A stretch of 59,697 bases of DNA from an uncultured Porphyromonadaceae bacterium. Lineage in GTDB: Bacteria > Bacteroidota > Bacteroidia > Bacteroidales > Muribaculaceae. Made by a program: the position numbers and the translations under genes. Where the stretch lies: NCBI GenBank assembly GCA_947177635.1, contig CAMWVQ010000008.1, forward strand, positions 1-59,697, read 5' to 3'. The notes below the pieces were generated by a model, which was not told the DNA's origin, made no database searches, and was given only the letters and a program-made list of their open reading frames with translations. Shown piece after piece: positions 1 to 8,200 of this stretch; the stretch's first letter is position 1; each line of letters starts with the position of its first letter.

Positions 1-74
1 GGTCATATCCTTCGATTGAACCATCTTCGGTGTGACTCGCCCCCTGACCGGGTAAACATCAGAATACAGACATT

Positions 75-121
75 AAAAAGAGGCCATCCGGAGAATCTCT
101 CCTCCCGGATGGCCTCTTTTT
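75..121 (-). terminator. Intrinsic terminator after the first lipoprotein gene
   Basis: A perfect 17-base inverted repeat pairs 75-91 with 105-121, and a T run follows on the minus strand. It lies about 57 bases past the stop of the minus-strand lipoprotein gene at 179-961. The A/T ends are symmetrical, so it could also stop plus-strand transcripts. Bases 1-74 hold no gene I can support. Confidence 0.85.
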
Positions 122-178
122 CTTAATGTGGGTTATCGTGTCTTACCTGAGATTCGCATGTCTTGGAATCCCCTCATC

Positions 179-961
179 TCATATCACCCGGGAGAGAGTC
201 CAGGTGGAACCCGCTCCCGACAGGGTGATGGTCGAGCCTGAAATCCTGAACGAGACCGAGGAGCCCAGCGTGTTGGCCATCACGCTCCCCTCCTCTATCA
301 CCATCACATCTCCCGTCACGAGATATTTGTAGGTGTCTGATTCCTCATATCCGTCCTCCCGGATAATCTCGGTGAATGTGCCGTTTGACTTGAACTCGAG
401 GCGCACGTAAAAATCCTCATAACGGGGCTGTCCGCCCCAATTGGTTCCGGCAAGGACATCTGATGTCGATCCACCCTGCTCTCCGCCTCCGGTGCTTCCT
501 CCCGTGTTTCCACCTGTGTTTCCTCCCGTGTTTCCTCCGGTGTTGTTGTTTCCGTTGCCTCGGGCGAAGTTCATCACATCACCATCCTCGTCTACCAGGC
601 GCATAGCCGTCGAGTTGAGCAAGCGGATGGTGTAATGGTCTGTCCATCCATCTTCCCATGTGATGGCAAGCACACCCCTGGAAATGCTCCAGGTGAACAG
701 TTCATCTATGTTTGAGGCCGAATTGTATTCGACGTAGTCATAGCCGGTATGGTCTGCGCTGAAATTCACCCCATATTTCTCATAGTCGTCAAACCAGCTG
801 CCGACAATGAGGGTCGAGTATCCTTCAGGATCATCATCGGCCGGTCCGGGTTCATCTTCGTCGTTGCCGCAGGAGGCAAGCATGATTACCGGGCAAACTG
901 CCATCAGGACCAGGAGCAGTCGCCATACTTTTGCAATGTTCATAGTTTTTGTAATGTTCAT
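179..961 (-). CDS. Putative surface lipoprotein with lipocalin-like domain and Gly-rich linker
   Basis: A 260-residue lipoprotein. A signal peptide ends in the lipobox LASC, with the lipidated cysteine at residue 31. The following residues GNDEDEP are acidic, as in the Bacteroidota surface lipoprotein export signal. Residues of about 45-135 contain a GSWFD...FTWSISRGVL pattern, shared with the lipoprotein at 1727-3421 and recalling lipocalin-like domains. A linker of five NTGG/STGG tetrapeptides (about 140-160) leads to a second beta-rich domain. A start at 943 (MNIAKVW) would give a more normal signal peptide; the two candidate starts lie in a short direct repeat. The ligand and function are unknown. 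Confidence 0.75.
   Translation of the reverse strand: MNITKTMNIAKVWRLLLVLMAVCPVIMLASCGNDEDEPGPADDDPEGYSTLIVGSWFDDYEKYGVNFSADHTGYDYVEYNSASNIDELFTWSISRGVLAITWEDGWTDHYTIRLLNSTAMRLVDEDGDVMNFARGNGNNNTGGNTGGNTGGNTGGSTGGGEQGGSTSDVLAGTNWGGQPRYEDFYVRLEFKSNGTFTEIIREDGYEESDTYKYLVTGDVMVIEEGSVMANTLGSSVSFRISGSTITLSGAGSTWTLSRVI
486..545 (-). repeat. 12-bp tandem repeat coding for a (N/S)TGG linker
   Basis: About five imperfect copies of a 12-base unit encode NTGG or STGG in the minus-strand lipoprotein. The unit is a multiple of three, so copy-number change would alter linker length without breaking the frame. Confidence 0.8.
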
Positions 962-1012
962 AAGTTTGTGATATTTTAGGTTACGATTGGTTAGTTTCCA
1001 CAGCAGGAATGG

Positions 1013-1672
1013 TCACATGCGTTTGGTCGCGAGCACCGCACTGCCGACACCTCTGACCTGGGCAGACACACAGATTCCGGCCCATTCAGAACGAGCATCC
1101 CGCTCGTAACGGTCAAGCTCGGATTCCACCTCGGACAGCAAGTCCCTTTCTTCGGCTGTCAGCTTTGACTGGGACGACAGTTCCCGGTATGTGCTGAGGT
1201 AAATCCGGCAGAGGGTGCTGGCCTCCAGATAGTAGTCCCGCATCTTCGGATTGATGTTACACATGGCAACATAATAGTAGTAGAACGGCTGTTTGATTTC
1301 CACATAGGTGACCCCGTCATAGGTATGCTGGCTGTAGGAAGCTCCGTCATCCGGACCTCCCGAAATCGAATATGCTTCCGCCTCCCCATACTCCCCGAAA
1401 GCCAGTGTGTATGACACCGTCTTTCCGGGATACCGGGCTTCGAGGGTCGAGGTGATTGAGATGTTCCAGTAATAGTCACGGTAAGAGCAGGATGCGTTCG
1501 CGAACCGCTTGAGTTCGACAGCCTCTGAGCCGTCGTCACCGCCAGTTTCGGCCCCATCTTCCGTGTCGGGCAGACGAGGTTCATCCTCCTCTCCTCCACA
1601 AGAGACGAGAGTCATAGCCGAAAGGAATACCGCGAAAGCGACCGCAATTCTGAGCGTTTTGAATCTGTTCAT
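1013..1672 (-). CDS. Hypothetical lipoprotein
   Basis: A 219-residue protein with a clear lipoprotein signal: a basic start, a hydrophobic core and lipobox LVSC with the lipid cysteine at residue 25. The next residues GGEEDEP are acidic, consistent with export to the cell surface. The mature part is rich in Tyr and Ser (YYYYYVAMC near the middle). The C-terminal half looks helical and charged (SQSKLTAEERDLLSEVESELDRYERD). I do not recognise a family. It lies between two other lipoprotein genes on the same strand and may be cotranscribed with them. Confidence 0.7.
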   Translation of the reverse strand: MNRFKTLRIAVAFAVFLSAMTLVSCGGEEDEPRLPDTEDGAETGGDDGSEAVELKRFANASCSYRDYYWNISITSTLEARYPGKTVSYTLAFGEYGEAEAYSISGGPDDGASYSQHTYDGVTYVEIKQPFYYYYVAMCNINPKMRDYYLEASTLCRIYLSTYRELSSQSKLTAEERDLLSEVESELDRYERDARSEWAGICVSAQVRGVGSAVLATKRM

Positions 1673-1726
1673 TTTCTGAGATACTTATATGGTTGTCTGG
1701 TTGGATTGTCTTTATCAGGCAGCCTG

Positions 1727-3421
1727 TCACATTGATACCGCCCAGTCAAGGGTCGGGAAACCGTCGCGACCGGTGGCCCACGACGAGTACCCCGACTTAC
1801 ACCGGGAGTTGAGTTCTGCGGTTGTCGAAGCGGACTTCATCTCCGACTCTGAGAGCAGATGATTGTTTGACAACTTGTTACGGGTCGTCTCCTTCACAAT
1901 ATTATAAAGAGGGCCGCTCACAAAATCAAGCCCATAACAACCAGACACGAGAGCGTTTCCTGAGTTAACAGACAGATACCCCACAATCGCCGCCGGCTTG
2001 GAGCACTTGACCTGGGCCACATTCACACAGTTTATAATTCCGGAAGTGGAAGTTGTGCCGAAATTCCACCCTACTATACCTCCGGCATAGTCAGAGCTGC
2101 AAGTCACAGTCCCGCTGTTGACACAGTTGATGATTTCGGCCCCGCTTCCGGAAATTCCTCCGACATAATTCTTGGCTCCGCTGACGCTCCCGGTGTTGAC
2201 ACAGTTTCTGACCACACCGGATACCCTCTGGTTGAATGATGTGATTCCACCCGCACGCTCATACCCGTAGACCGCGCCGTGATTGGAGCAACGGTCGACG
2301 ATGCCCTTATAGGCACACCCCACCACACCCCCGGCACGCTTGCCGGAGACAGACGCATAGCTATGGCAGTTTTCAATAAGGAGTTGGCCATTCTTGCCCA
2401 AAGCATATCCCGCGATTGCGCCGCAATACGGAGGACACTCCACATATGAATCCCTGACCGTCAGATTCTTCACACATCCCGACAATATTCCGAAGAGACC
2501 TCCGTAGATATTAGCCGTGCGGTTGATATAGACGCCATACACCGTATGGCTGTCTCCATCGAAAGTTCCGGCGAAATAGGTCGGTTTTTCCTCATAACCG
2601 GAGCCAATCGGTATCCATTGCTCGAAGCCCGGAATACCTGCCTGGTTGAGCGTTCCGTCGGGATTGAGCACGTTGCTGTTGACTCTGATGTCTGATGTCA
2701 TACGAAAATATTTGCCCGAAAAGCTGTTGCCATTCCTTACCTGGTCTGAGAGGAAACGCAGGTCGGCGGCATTGCGCACGAGATAAGGAGAGGAGGCCGT
2801 CCCGCTTCCAGAGAGGGTGGTCGAGACCTCCCCGCGATTTGCATGGTCAGCCCAGAACGGGTCTCCATCCTTGCCGCTGGGGTCGACCAGGCCTTCATTG
2901 GGCCTATCTCCCTCAGGCCCGTCGTCAGGGTCTTCCTCATCAGTGTTCCCGCCATCAGGCTTTCCATCGCTGCGGACATAGGAATGGCTGTCGATTACAA
3001 GCTCGTTTTCCGACAGCCTGACTATTGTCAGCGTCTCGCCCGAAGCGAGCTCCCAGGCAAGGTGAAGACTCTTTCCGGTAATGTTCCAGGTGAAGTTGTC
3101 ATTCGGAGCGGCTGCATTTCCTGTGAAATCATTTCCCGAGCCGTCGCTGTTGAAGGTCAGACCGTAATTCCGGCTCTCGTCAAACCAGTTCCCCACAATC
3201 AGCCGGGAATAAGTCGATTGGGATTCATCGTCACCGTCATCCTTGTCATCCTCTTCGTCACCGTCATCCTCATCCTCTTCGTCACCGCCAGGCTTGACCG
3301 GAACCTCCGGTTTTTCAGGCATCAAAGGTTCATCCTCCTCTCCTCCACAAGACACAAGAGGCGATGCCGCGAGAATGGCCGTCAGCAAGACTGCCAGTCC
3401 CCGTAGTGTAAATCTGAACAT
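1727..3421 (-). CDS. Lipoprotein with lipocalin-like domain and GLUG repeats
   Basis: A 564-residue lipoprotein using the start at 3421 (MFRFTLRG); an upstream start at 3463 would add 14 residues before the signal peptide. The lipid cysteine is residue 25, followed by GGEEDEP and then a long Asp/Glu-rich stretch. A domain with IVGNWFDE and FTWNITG matches the lipoprotein at 179-961. The C-terminal half has repeated GG(I/V/L)xG cores with NCxN or NCVN turns, typical of GLUG repeats, which form beta-solenoids in bacterial surface proteins. A role in adhesion or glycan contact is possible but inferred. Confidence 0.75.
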   Translation of the reverse strand: MFRFTLRGLAVLLTAILAASPLVSCGGEEDEPLMPEKPEVPVKPGGDEEDEDDGDEEDDKDDGDDESQSTYSRLIVGNWFDESRNYGLTFNSDGSGNDFTGNAAAPNDNFTWNITGKSLHLAWELASGETLTIVRLSENELVIDSHSYVRSDGKPDGGNTDEEDPDDGPEGDRPNEGLVDPSGKDGDPFWADHANRGEVSTTLSGSGTASSPYLVRNAADLRFLSDQVRNGNSFSGKYFRMTSDIRVNSNVLNPDGTLNQAGIPGFEQWIPIGSGYEEKPTYFAGTFDGDSHTVYGVYINRTANIYGGLFGILSGCVKNLTVRDSYVECPPYCGAIAGYALGKNGQLLIENCHSYASVSGKRAGGVVGCAYKGIVDRCSNHGAVYGYERAGGITSFNQRVSGVVRNCVNTGSVSGAKNYVGGISGSGAEIINCVNSGTVTCSSDYAGGIVGWNFGTTSTSGIINCVNVAQVKCSKPAAIVGYLSVNSGNALVSGCYGLDFVSGPLYNIVKETTRNKLSNNHLLSESEMKSASTTAELNSRCKSGYSSWATGRDGFPTLDWAVSM

Positions 3422-3477
3422 AAGATTGAATGGATTAAAGATATGTAAAAGCTTGCCAAACATAAAGTCGAGATACG

Positions 3478-3790
3478 AAAAAAGCGTGAAGCTACAACTT
3501 GTCGCTCATTCCACCTCTTGAGGCCTTCGCATTGCCCAATCTCAGTAGGAACGAGCAACGCAGAAGCCCACGCTTATATGCAAGCTGACTTACGGCGAGG
3601 TTTCTCACGAAACACACCGCCGCAACCCGGATTTACATATCCACGGACAATCAACGTTGCTTCATCCTTGACTGAGATTTGAAGTTTGCGAAGTTTCAAG
3701 AGGTCAAGAACAAAGCGTAAATTACGCTTAATATGTCAGTTACAACCCTCCCACATTCACCCGTCGGGGCTTCTGCGGATTGGTTATTTT
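3478..3790 (-). ncRNA. Structured small RNA, 6S-like or Bacteroidales-1-like candidate
   Basis: No gene fits here, but the minus strand has the marks of a stable RNA. A consensus -7 box (TATCTTTG, 3794-3801) precedes it. A perfect 11-base closing stem joins 3767-3777 to 3559-3569. Inside are hairpins including GGCG...TTTC/GAAA...CGCC and CTTGAC/GTCAAG, plus the near-palindrome AAGCGTAA/TTACGCTT. Past the closing stem, GCTCGTTCC pairs with GGAATGAGC, and a run of six T follows at 3483-3478. A long rod closed by a terminal stem suits 6S RNA; promoter-to-terminator architecture also suits the Bacteroidales-1 motif. Naming is from memory of the families, without a covariance search. Confidence 0.6.
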
Positions 3791-3793
3791 TTG

Positions 3794-3801
3794 CAAAGAT
3801 A
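3794..3801 (-). promoter_or_regulatory. Promoter -7 box for the structured RNA
   Basis: The minus strand reads TATCTTTG followed by CA, an exact match to the Bacteroidota -7 consensus TAnnTTTG. The -33 element is not obvious. Transcription would start at about 3788. Confidence 0.65.
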
Positions 3802-4011
3802 GGCGTTTAATCCCTAAATGTCGAACCCGCCATTGTTAATTTATGCTAAAACCGGTTTCACTCCTCACTCCATATACCTCACACTTTAATATATAATACA
3901 GGTATATAAAAATATCTCATACGGGTCTATAATACGCTCCTCATATATAAAACACCCCTCATAATATCCCTCCATCAACAGCGAAACGTGAAACCGGCGG
4001 CGTATATACGC
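3802..4011. other. A+T-rich intergenic stretch bounded by an inverted repeat
   Basis: No coding potential is seen. The stretch is rich in TATA-type steps and repeated CTCAT words. CCGGTTTCAC at 3852-3861 is the exact reverse complement of GTGAAACCGG at 3988-3997, so the two arms flank about 126 A+T-rich bases. The function is unknown. Confidence 0.5.
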
Positions 4012-4045
4012 AACGACTCCCGGCGGGTGTACGCCGGGAGTCGTT
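4012..4045 (-). terminator. Strong hairpin after sdhB
   Basis: A 13-base perfect inverted repeat pairs 4012-4024 with 4033-4045 around an 8-base loop, 25 bases past the sdhB stop. The T tract on the minus strand is weak, so it may stop transcription or protect the 3' end. Confidence 0.7.
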
Positions 4046-4069
4046 TATCAGATTATTTCAACAGGAGTA

Positions 4070-4825
4070 TCAGTCGGCGAGCTTGGCCTTGATGAACTCG
4101 CGGTTGAGGCGGGCGATGTTGCTCAGCGAGATGTTCTTGGGGCACTCGGCGGCGCAGGCACCGGTGTTGGTGCAGTTGCCGAATCCGAGCTCGTCCATCT
4201 TGCGGACCATGGCACGGGCGCGGCGGGCGCGCTCTACCTGGCCCTGGGGAAGAAGGGCGAACTGGCTTACCTTGGCTGAAACGAAGAGCATTGCCGAGCC
4301 GTTCTTGCAGGCTGCGACACAGGCGCCGCAACCGATGCAGGTAGCGGAGTCCATAGCCTCGTCAGCGACCTCCTTGGAGATGGGGAGGTTGTTGGCGTCG
4401 GGCGCGCCGCCGCAGTTGAACGAAACGTAGCCGCCGGCCTGCTGGATTTTGTCGAACGCGTGGCGGTCTACCATAAGGTCGCGGATAACGGGGAAGGCTG
4501 CCGAACGCCAGGGTTCGATGGTGATTTCATCGCCATCCTTGAACTTGCGCATGTGGAGCTGGCAGGTGGTGATGCCCTGCACGGGACCGTGGGGATGTCC
4601 GTTGATGTAGAGCGAGCACATGCCGCAGATGCCTTCGCGGCAGTCATTGTCGAACACCACGGGCTCTTCACCCTTGTCGACGAGCTGCTGGTTGAGCATG
4701 TCGAGCATTTCGAGGAAGGAGGAACCGGTGGAGACATTATCGAGGTGGTACTTGACGAACTGCCCGGGTTCCTTGGGCCCACGCTGACGCCAAATCTTGA
4801 GGTTTACGCTAATTGTAGTTTCCAT
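4070..4825 (-). CDS. sdhB: Fumarate reductase/succinate dehydrogenase iron-sulfur subunit
   Basis: This 251-residue subunit carries electrons between the flavoprotein and the membrane quinone site. The [2Fe-2S] motif CREGICGMC is followed by a further cysteine in GITTCQLH. Two C-terminal cluster motifs follow: [11 protein letters not shown], then [13 protein letters not shown]. The length and motif order fit the Bacteroidota enzyme, which works mainly as fumarate reductase during anaerobic succinate formation (family knowledge). It is the last gene of the C-A-B operon, 36 bases after sdhA, and is followed by a strong hairpin. Confidence 0.95.
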   Translation of the reverse strand: METTISVNLKIWRQRGPKEPGQFVKYHLDNVSTGSSFLEMLDMLNQQLVDKGEEPVVFDNDCREGICGMCSLYINGHPHGPVQGITTCQLHMRKFKDGDEITIEPWRSAAFPVIRDLMVDRHAFDKIQQAGGYVSFNCGGAPDANNLPISKEVADEAMDSATCIGCGACVAACKNGSAMLFVSAKVSQFALLPQGQVERARRARAMVRKMDELGFGNCTNTGACAAECPKNISLSNIARLNREFIKAKLAD

Positions 4826-4861
4826 AATTGATTACGGGATGTTATCTGGTTCAACGTGGGA

Positions 4862-6889
4862 TTACGACTTGTAGTTACGGGTCTGAACCTTGATGGCCTC
4901 ATACTTGAGGGGTTCCTTGAGCAGGACGGGCTTCTCGTCCTCGCCGGTGAACTTCCAGCAGCCTACATACATGTAGTCTTCGTCGTTACGGGCGGCCTCG
5001 CCGTCGGCTGTCTGGTACTCCTCGCGGAAGTGGGCGCCGCAGGATTCGTTGCGGTGGAGGGCGTCGATGGCCATCATACGGGAGATTTCAAGGAAGTCTT
5101 CCAGGCGGAGGGCCTTCTCAAGCTCGGTGTTGAGCGATTCAACCTCGCCTACGATGCGCAGGTCAGAGTAGAACTCCTTCTTGATCTTGGCGATTTCGTC
5201 GACAGCCTTCACGAGCGACTGGAGGGTGCGGCCCATGCCGACAAGGTTCCACATAACGTGGCCCAGCTTCTTGTGGAGCTGGTCGGGGCTCTGCTTACCC
5301 TTGATTGCCATCAGGCGGGCGATGCGGTCACGCACACCCTTCTCTGCCTCGTCGAACTCCTTGGTGTCGGTCTTGAAGCGGGGCACCTTGATCTGGTCGC
5401 TGAGGTAGTTCTGCATAGTGTAGGGCAGAACGAAGTAACCGTCGGCGAGACCCTGCATCAGCGCGGATGCACCGAGGCGGTTAGCGCCGTGGTCTGAGAA
5501 GTTACATTCGCCGATGGCGAAGAGGCCCTTGATGGAGGTCTGGAGCTCGTAGTCAACCCAGATACCGCCCATGGTGTAGTGGGAGGCGGGGAAAATCATC
5601 ATCGGGGTCTCATAGGGGTTGTCATCGGAAATCATCTGGTACATGTCGAAGAGGTTGCCGTAGCGGTCGGCGACGGCATCCTTGCCCAGACGGTCGATGG
5701 CATATTTGAAGTCGAGGTAGACGGCGTTGCCTGTTCCTACACCGTAGCCGGCGTCGCAGCGTTCCTTGGCGGCGCGGGAAGCGATGTCGCGGGGGCAGAG
5801 GTTACCGAAGGCGGGGTAACGGCGCTCCAGGTAGAAGTCGCGGTCTTCGTCGGGGATGTCGGTGGGTTTCTTCTTGCCGGCGCGGATGGCTTCGGCGTCC
5901 TCCTTCTTCTTGGGAACCCAGATGCGGCCGTCGTTACGCAGAGACTCGCTCATGAGGGTCAGCTTTGACTGGTCCTCACCGTGGACGGGGATACAGGTGG
6001 GGTGAATCTGGGTGAAGGCGAGGTTGGCCAGGTATGCGCCCTTGCGGAAGGCCTGGATGGCGGCGGAGCCGTTGCAGCCCATGGCGTTGGTCGACAGGAA
6101 GAAAGCGCGGCCGTAACCACCGGTGGCGAGAACCACGGCGTGGGCGGCGTAACGCTCCAGCTCGCCGGTTACGAGGTTGCGCATGATGACACCGCGTGCG
6201 CGGCCGTCAACCATGACGATGTCGAGCATCTCGCGGCGGTTGTAGCTCTTGACGGTGCCCTTCTCGATCTGGCGGTTCAGCGAGGAGTATGCGCCGAGCA
6301 GAAGCTGCTGGCCGGTCTGTCCCTTTGCGTAGAATGTACGGGAAACCTGTGCGCCGCCGAAGGAGCGGTTGGCCAGCAGGCCTCCGTATTCGCGGGCGAA
6401 GGGAACACCCTGGGCGACACACTGGTCGATGATGTTGCTCGAAACCTCGGCCAGACGGTAAACGTTGGCTTCGCGTGAGCGGAAGTCACCACCCTTGACG
6501 GTGTCGTAGAAGAGGCGGTAAACTGAGTCACCGTCGTTCTGGTAGTCCTTGGCGGCGTTGATACCACCCTGGGCGGCGATGGAGTGGGCGCGGCGGGGTG
6601 AATCCTGGATGCAGAAGTTCATCACGTTGAAGCCCAGCTCGCCGAGGGTCGAGGCGGCTGAGGCGCCGGCCAGACCGGTGCCGACCACGATGATGTCGAG
6701 GTGGCGCTTGTTGGCGGGGTTGACCAGTTTCTGGTGAGCCTTGTAGTTGGTCCACTTGTCAGCTACGGGACCTTCGGGGATTTTGCTGTCAATCTGGAAT
6801 TCGGGAAGCTTAGACGACTCGATGTCGGCGTAGTCCTTCATGATGGGGGTAGAGTCGATCATTCCCTCCAGTTTCTTGAGATCTGCCAT
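4862..6889 (-). CDS. sdhA: Fumarate reductase/succinate dehydrogenase flavoprotein subunit
   Basis: This 675-residue catalytic subunit interconverts fumarate and succinate with covalent FAD. The dinucleotide-binding motif [13 protein letters not shown] lies near residue 70. The segment [13 protein letters not shown] supplies the FAD-linked region. [13 protein letters not shown] and [19 protein letters not shown] are standard family signatures. It sits on the cytoplasmic face with SdhB, attached to SdhC. It starts 14 bases after the sdhC stop, so it is surely cotranscribed. Nothing is truncated. Confidence 0.95.
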   Translation of the reverse strand: MADLKKLEGMIDSTPIMKDYADIESSKLPEFQIDSKIPEGPVADKWTNYKAHQKLVNPANKRHLDIIVVGTGLAGASAASTLGELGFNVMNFCIQDSPRRAHSIAAQGGINAAKDYQNDGDSVYRLFYDTVKGGDFRSREANVYRLAEVSSNIIDQCVAQGVPFAREYGGLLANRSFGGAQVSRTFYAKGQTGQQLLLGAYSSLNRQIEKGTVKSYNRREMLDIVMVDGRARGVIMRNLVTGELERYAAHAVVLATGGYGRAFFLSTNAMGCNGSAAIQAFRKGAYLANLAFTQIHPTCIPVHGEDQSKLTLMSESLRNDGRIWVPKKKEDAEAIRAGKKKPTDIPDEDRDFYLERRYPAFGNLCPRDIASRAAKERCDAGYGVGTGNAVYLDFKYAIDRLGKDAVADRYGNLFDMYQMISDDNPYETPMMIFPASHYTMGGIWVDYELQTSIKGLFAIGECNFSDHGANRLGASALMQGLADGYFVLPYTMQNYLSDQIKVPRFKTDTKEFDEAEKGVRDRIARLMAIKGKQSPDQLHKKLGHVMWNLVGMGRTLQSLVKAVDEIAKIKKEFYSDLRIVGEVESLNTELEKALRLEDFLEISRMMAIDALHRNESCGAHFREEYQTADGEAARNDEDYMYVGCWKFTGEDEKPVLLKEPLKYEAIKVQTRNYKS

Positions 6890-6903
6890 ATCTGAGTTGT
6901 GGT

Positions 6904-7893
6904 TTATTCGGTTACGGTTACTGTTTCAGTCTCCACGGCGACTGCCTTCGAGGGGCAACCGGCGCAGTTGTTCTCCTGGCAAACGCCGGGCTGTCCGCAA
7001 GTGCCTTCGGGGCAGCTGCAGGCGGCGGGGTCGCAGGCGGTGTCGCCACACTCTGCGTTGGCACACTGCGCCTTGGCGCATTCACCTTTGGGACACACGG
7101 GAGCCTCCTCACATTCGTAAGCGGCGCACTCGGTGGCGAAAGCGGCGTCGTCATGGGCGGCCATCATCTCCATGTACTGCTCCTGAAGGGCGGGGCATGA
7201 GGTGTAGACACCCTTGCGGGCCTGCACGGTGAACACGATGGCCTCGGCGGCGAACAGCAGAATCACCAGTGTGGTCCATACGTTGCCGATGGTCTTGAGG
7301 CGTGACATCCAGATTTTGCCGTTCCATCCGCAGCTCTGGAACATCGACCAGAAGCCGTGGGTCATGTGGAACCAGAGGGCAACGAAGGCAACCAGGTACA
7401 CGACGAGAACCCAGATGTTGCTGAAGGTCATCTGGAGGAACCAGGTGCCGGCGGCGGCGGGAACTGCCTGGCCGTTGTCCATGGCCTGGAAGCCGCAGAT
7501 CTCGGCGAGCTGCATCTTGGCCCAGAAATGAACCAGGTGGAGCACCAGGAAGGCCAGCACCACCAGACCGAGGATGTACATGTTCTTCGAAGACCACTCG
7601 ACCTGGGGAGGACGTGAGGTGACTTCATAGCGGGCGGAGCCGCGGGCCTTGCGGTTCTGGATGGTCAGCCAGGTGGCATACCAGATGTGGAGGATGAACC
7701 CGAGGGCGAGCACGAGCGAACCCACCAGCGCATACCAGTTGGCGCCGAGGAACTCACAGATGACGTTGTAGGCGGCAGGCCAGAAAATCGCCACCCCGTT
7801 CATCAACGCATGGAACGTCACGAATAGGATCAGGAAGGCACCGGTCAGCGACATGACCAACTTCCTGCCTATGGATGAGGATGTTAACCACAT
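6904..7893 (-). CDS. sdhC: Succinate dehydrogenase cytochrome b subunit with Cys-rich C-terminal tail
   Basis: This membrane anchor binds haem and quinone. Five hydrophobic segments are visible at about 14-38, 53-78, 104-125, 157-180 and 202-223, with histidines in several of them, as expected for a single-chain Bacteroidota SdhC/FrdC. The family is usually about 230 residues; this one is 329. The extra part (about 231-329) holds 14 cysteines. Six of them, residues 267, 272, 277, 282, 287 and 292, are spaced exactly five apart. With five membrane segments and a cytoplasmic N terminus, the tail should face the periplasm (inference). There is no stop or frame break between body and tail. It is the first gene of the operon. 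Confidence 0.93.
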   Translation of the reverse strand: MWLTSSSIGRKLVMSLTGAFLILFVTFHALMNGVAIFWPAAYNVICEFLGANWYALVGSLVLALGFILHIWYATWLTIQNRKARGSARYEVTSRPPQVEWSSKNMYILGLVVLAFLVLHLVHFWAKMQLAEICGFQAMDNGQAVPAAAGTWFLQMTFSNIWVLVVYLVAFVALWFHMTHGFWSMFQSCGWNGKIWMSRLKTIGNVWTTLVILLFAAEAIVFTVQARKGVYTSCPALQEQYMEMMAAHDDAAFATECAAYECEEAPVCPKGECAKAQCANAECGDTACDPAACSCPEGTCGQPGVCQENNCAGCPSKAVAVETETVTVTE

Positions 7894-8035
7894 AAGTGTT
7901 TTGATTTAGAGTTGTGTTGTTATTAAGGTTGATTATTCTATTTTATCAGCGAACATTTCACGCAAGCCTTACAGACACCTCCGGACGGGTCAAGAACGCC
8001 CCGGAGTGGCAACCGTGTAGACTCCGATTATCCGA

Positions 8036-8066
8036 CAAAATTAATCAATATCCGCCACCTTTACAA
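8036..8066 (-). promoter_or_regulatory. Promoter of the sdhCAB operon
   Basis: The minus strand has TTG at 8066-8064, a 20-base spacer, and TAATTTTG at 8043-8036, matching the Bacteroidota promoter. The leader to sdhC would be about 135 bases. It is divergent from the promoter of the peptidase gene. Confidence 0.7.
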
Positions 8067-8134
8067 GAATTAACGATTTTTTTCTCTAATAAATCTGAAA
8101 AAAACTTTCACGCCGCGAAAACCGCCACGCTTTA

Positions 8135-8165
8135 TTGCTTGTTTGACAAATTATGGTTAACTTTG
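8135..8165 (+). promoter_or_regulatory. Promoter of the C10 peptidase gene
   Basis: TTG at 8135-8137, a 20-base spacer, and TAACTTTG at 8158-8165 match the Bacteroidota consensus. This excludes an apparent start at 8153, which lies inside the promoter, and favours translation from 8201. Confidence 0.75.
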
Positions 8166-8200
8166 GCCGTTCAGGGAATTCCCTAAGTCAGATTCACAAC

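Noticed and set aside
8153-8200. An upstream start for the C10 peptidase
   Set aside because: It falls inside the promoter (-7 box at 8158-8165), so it would not be transcribed.
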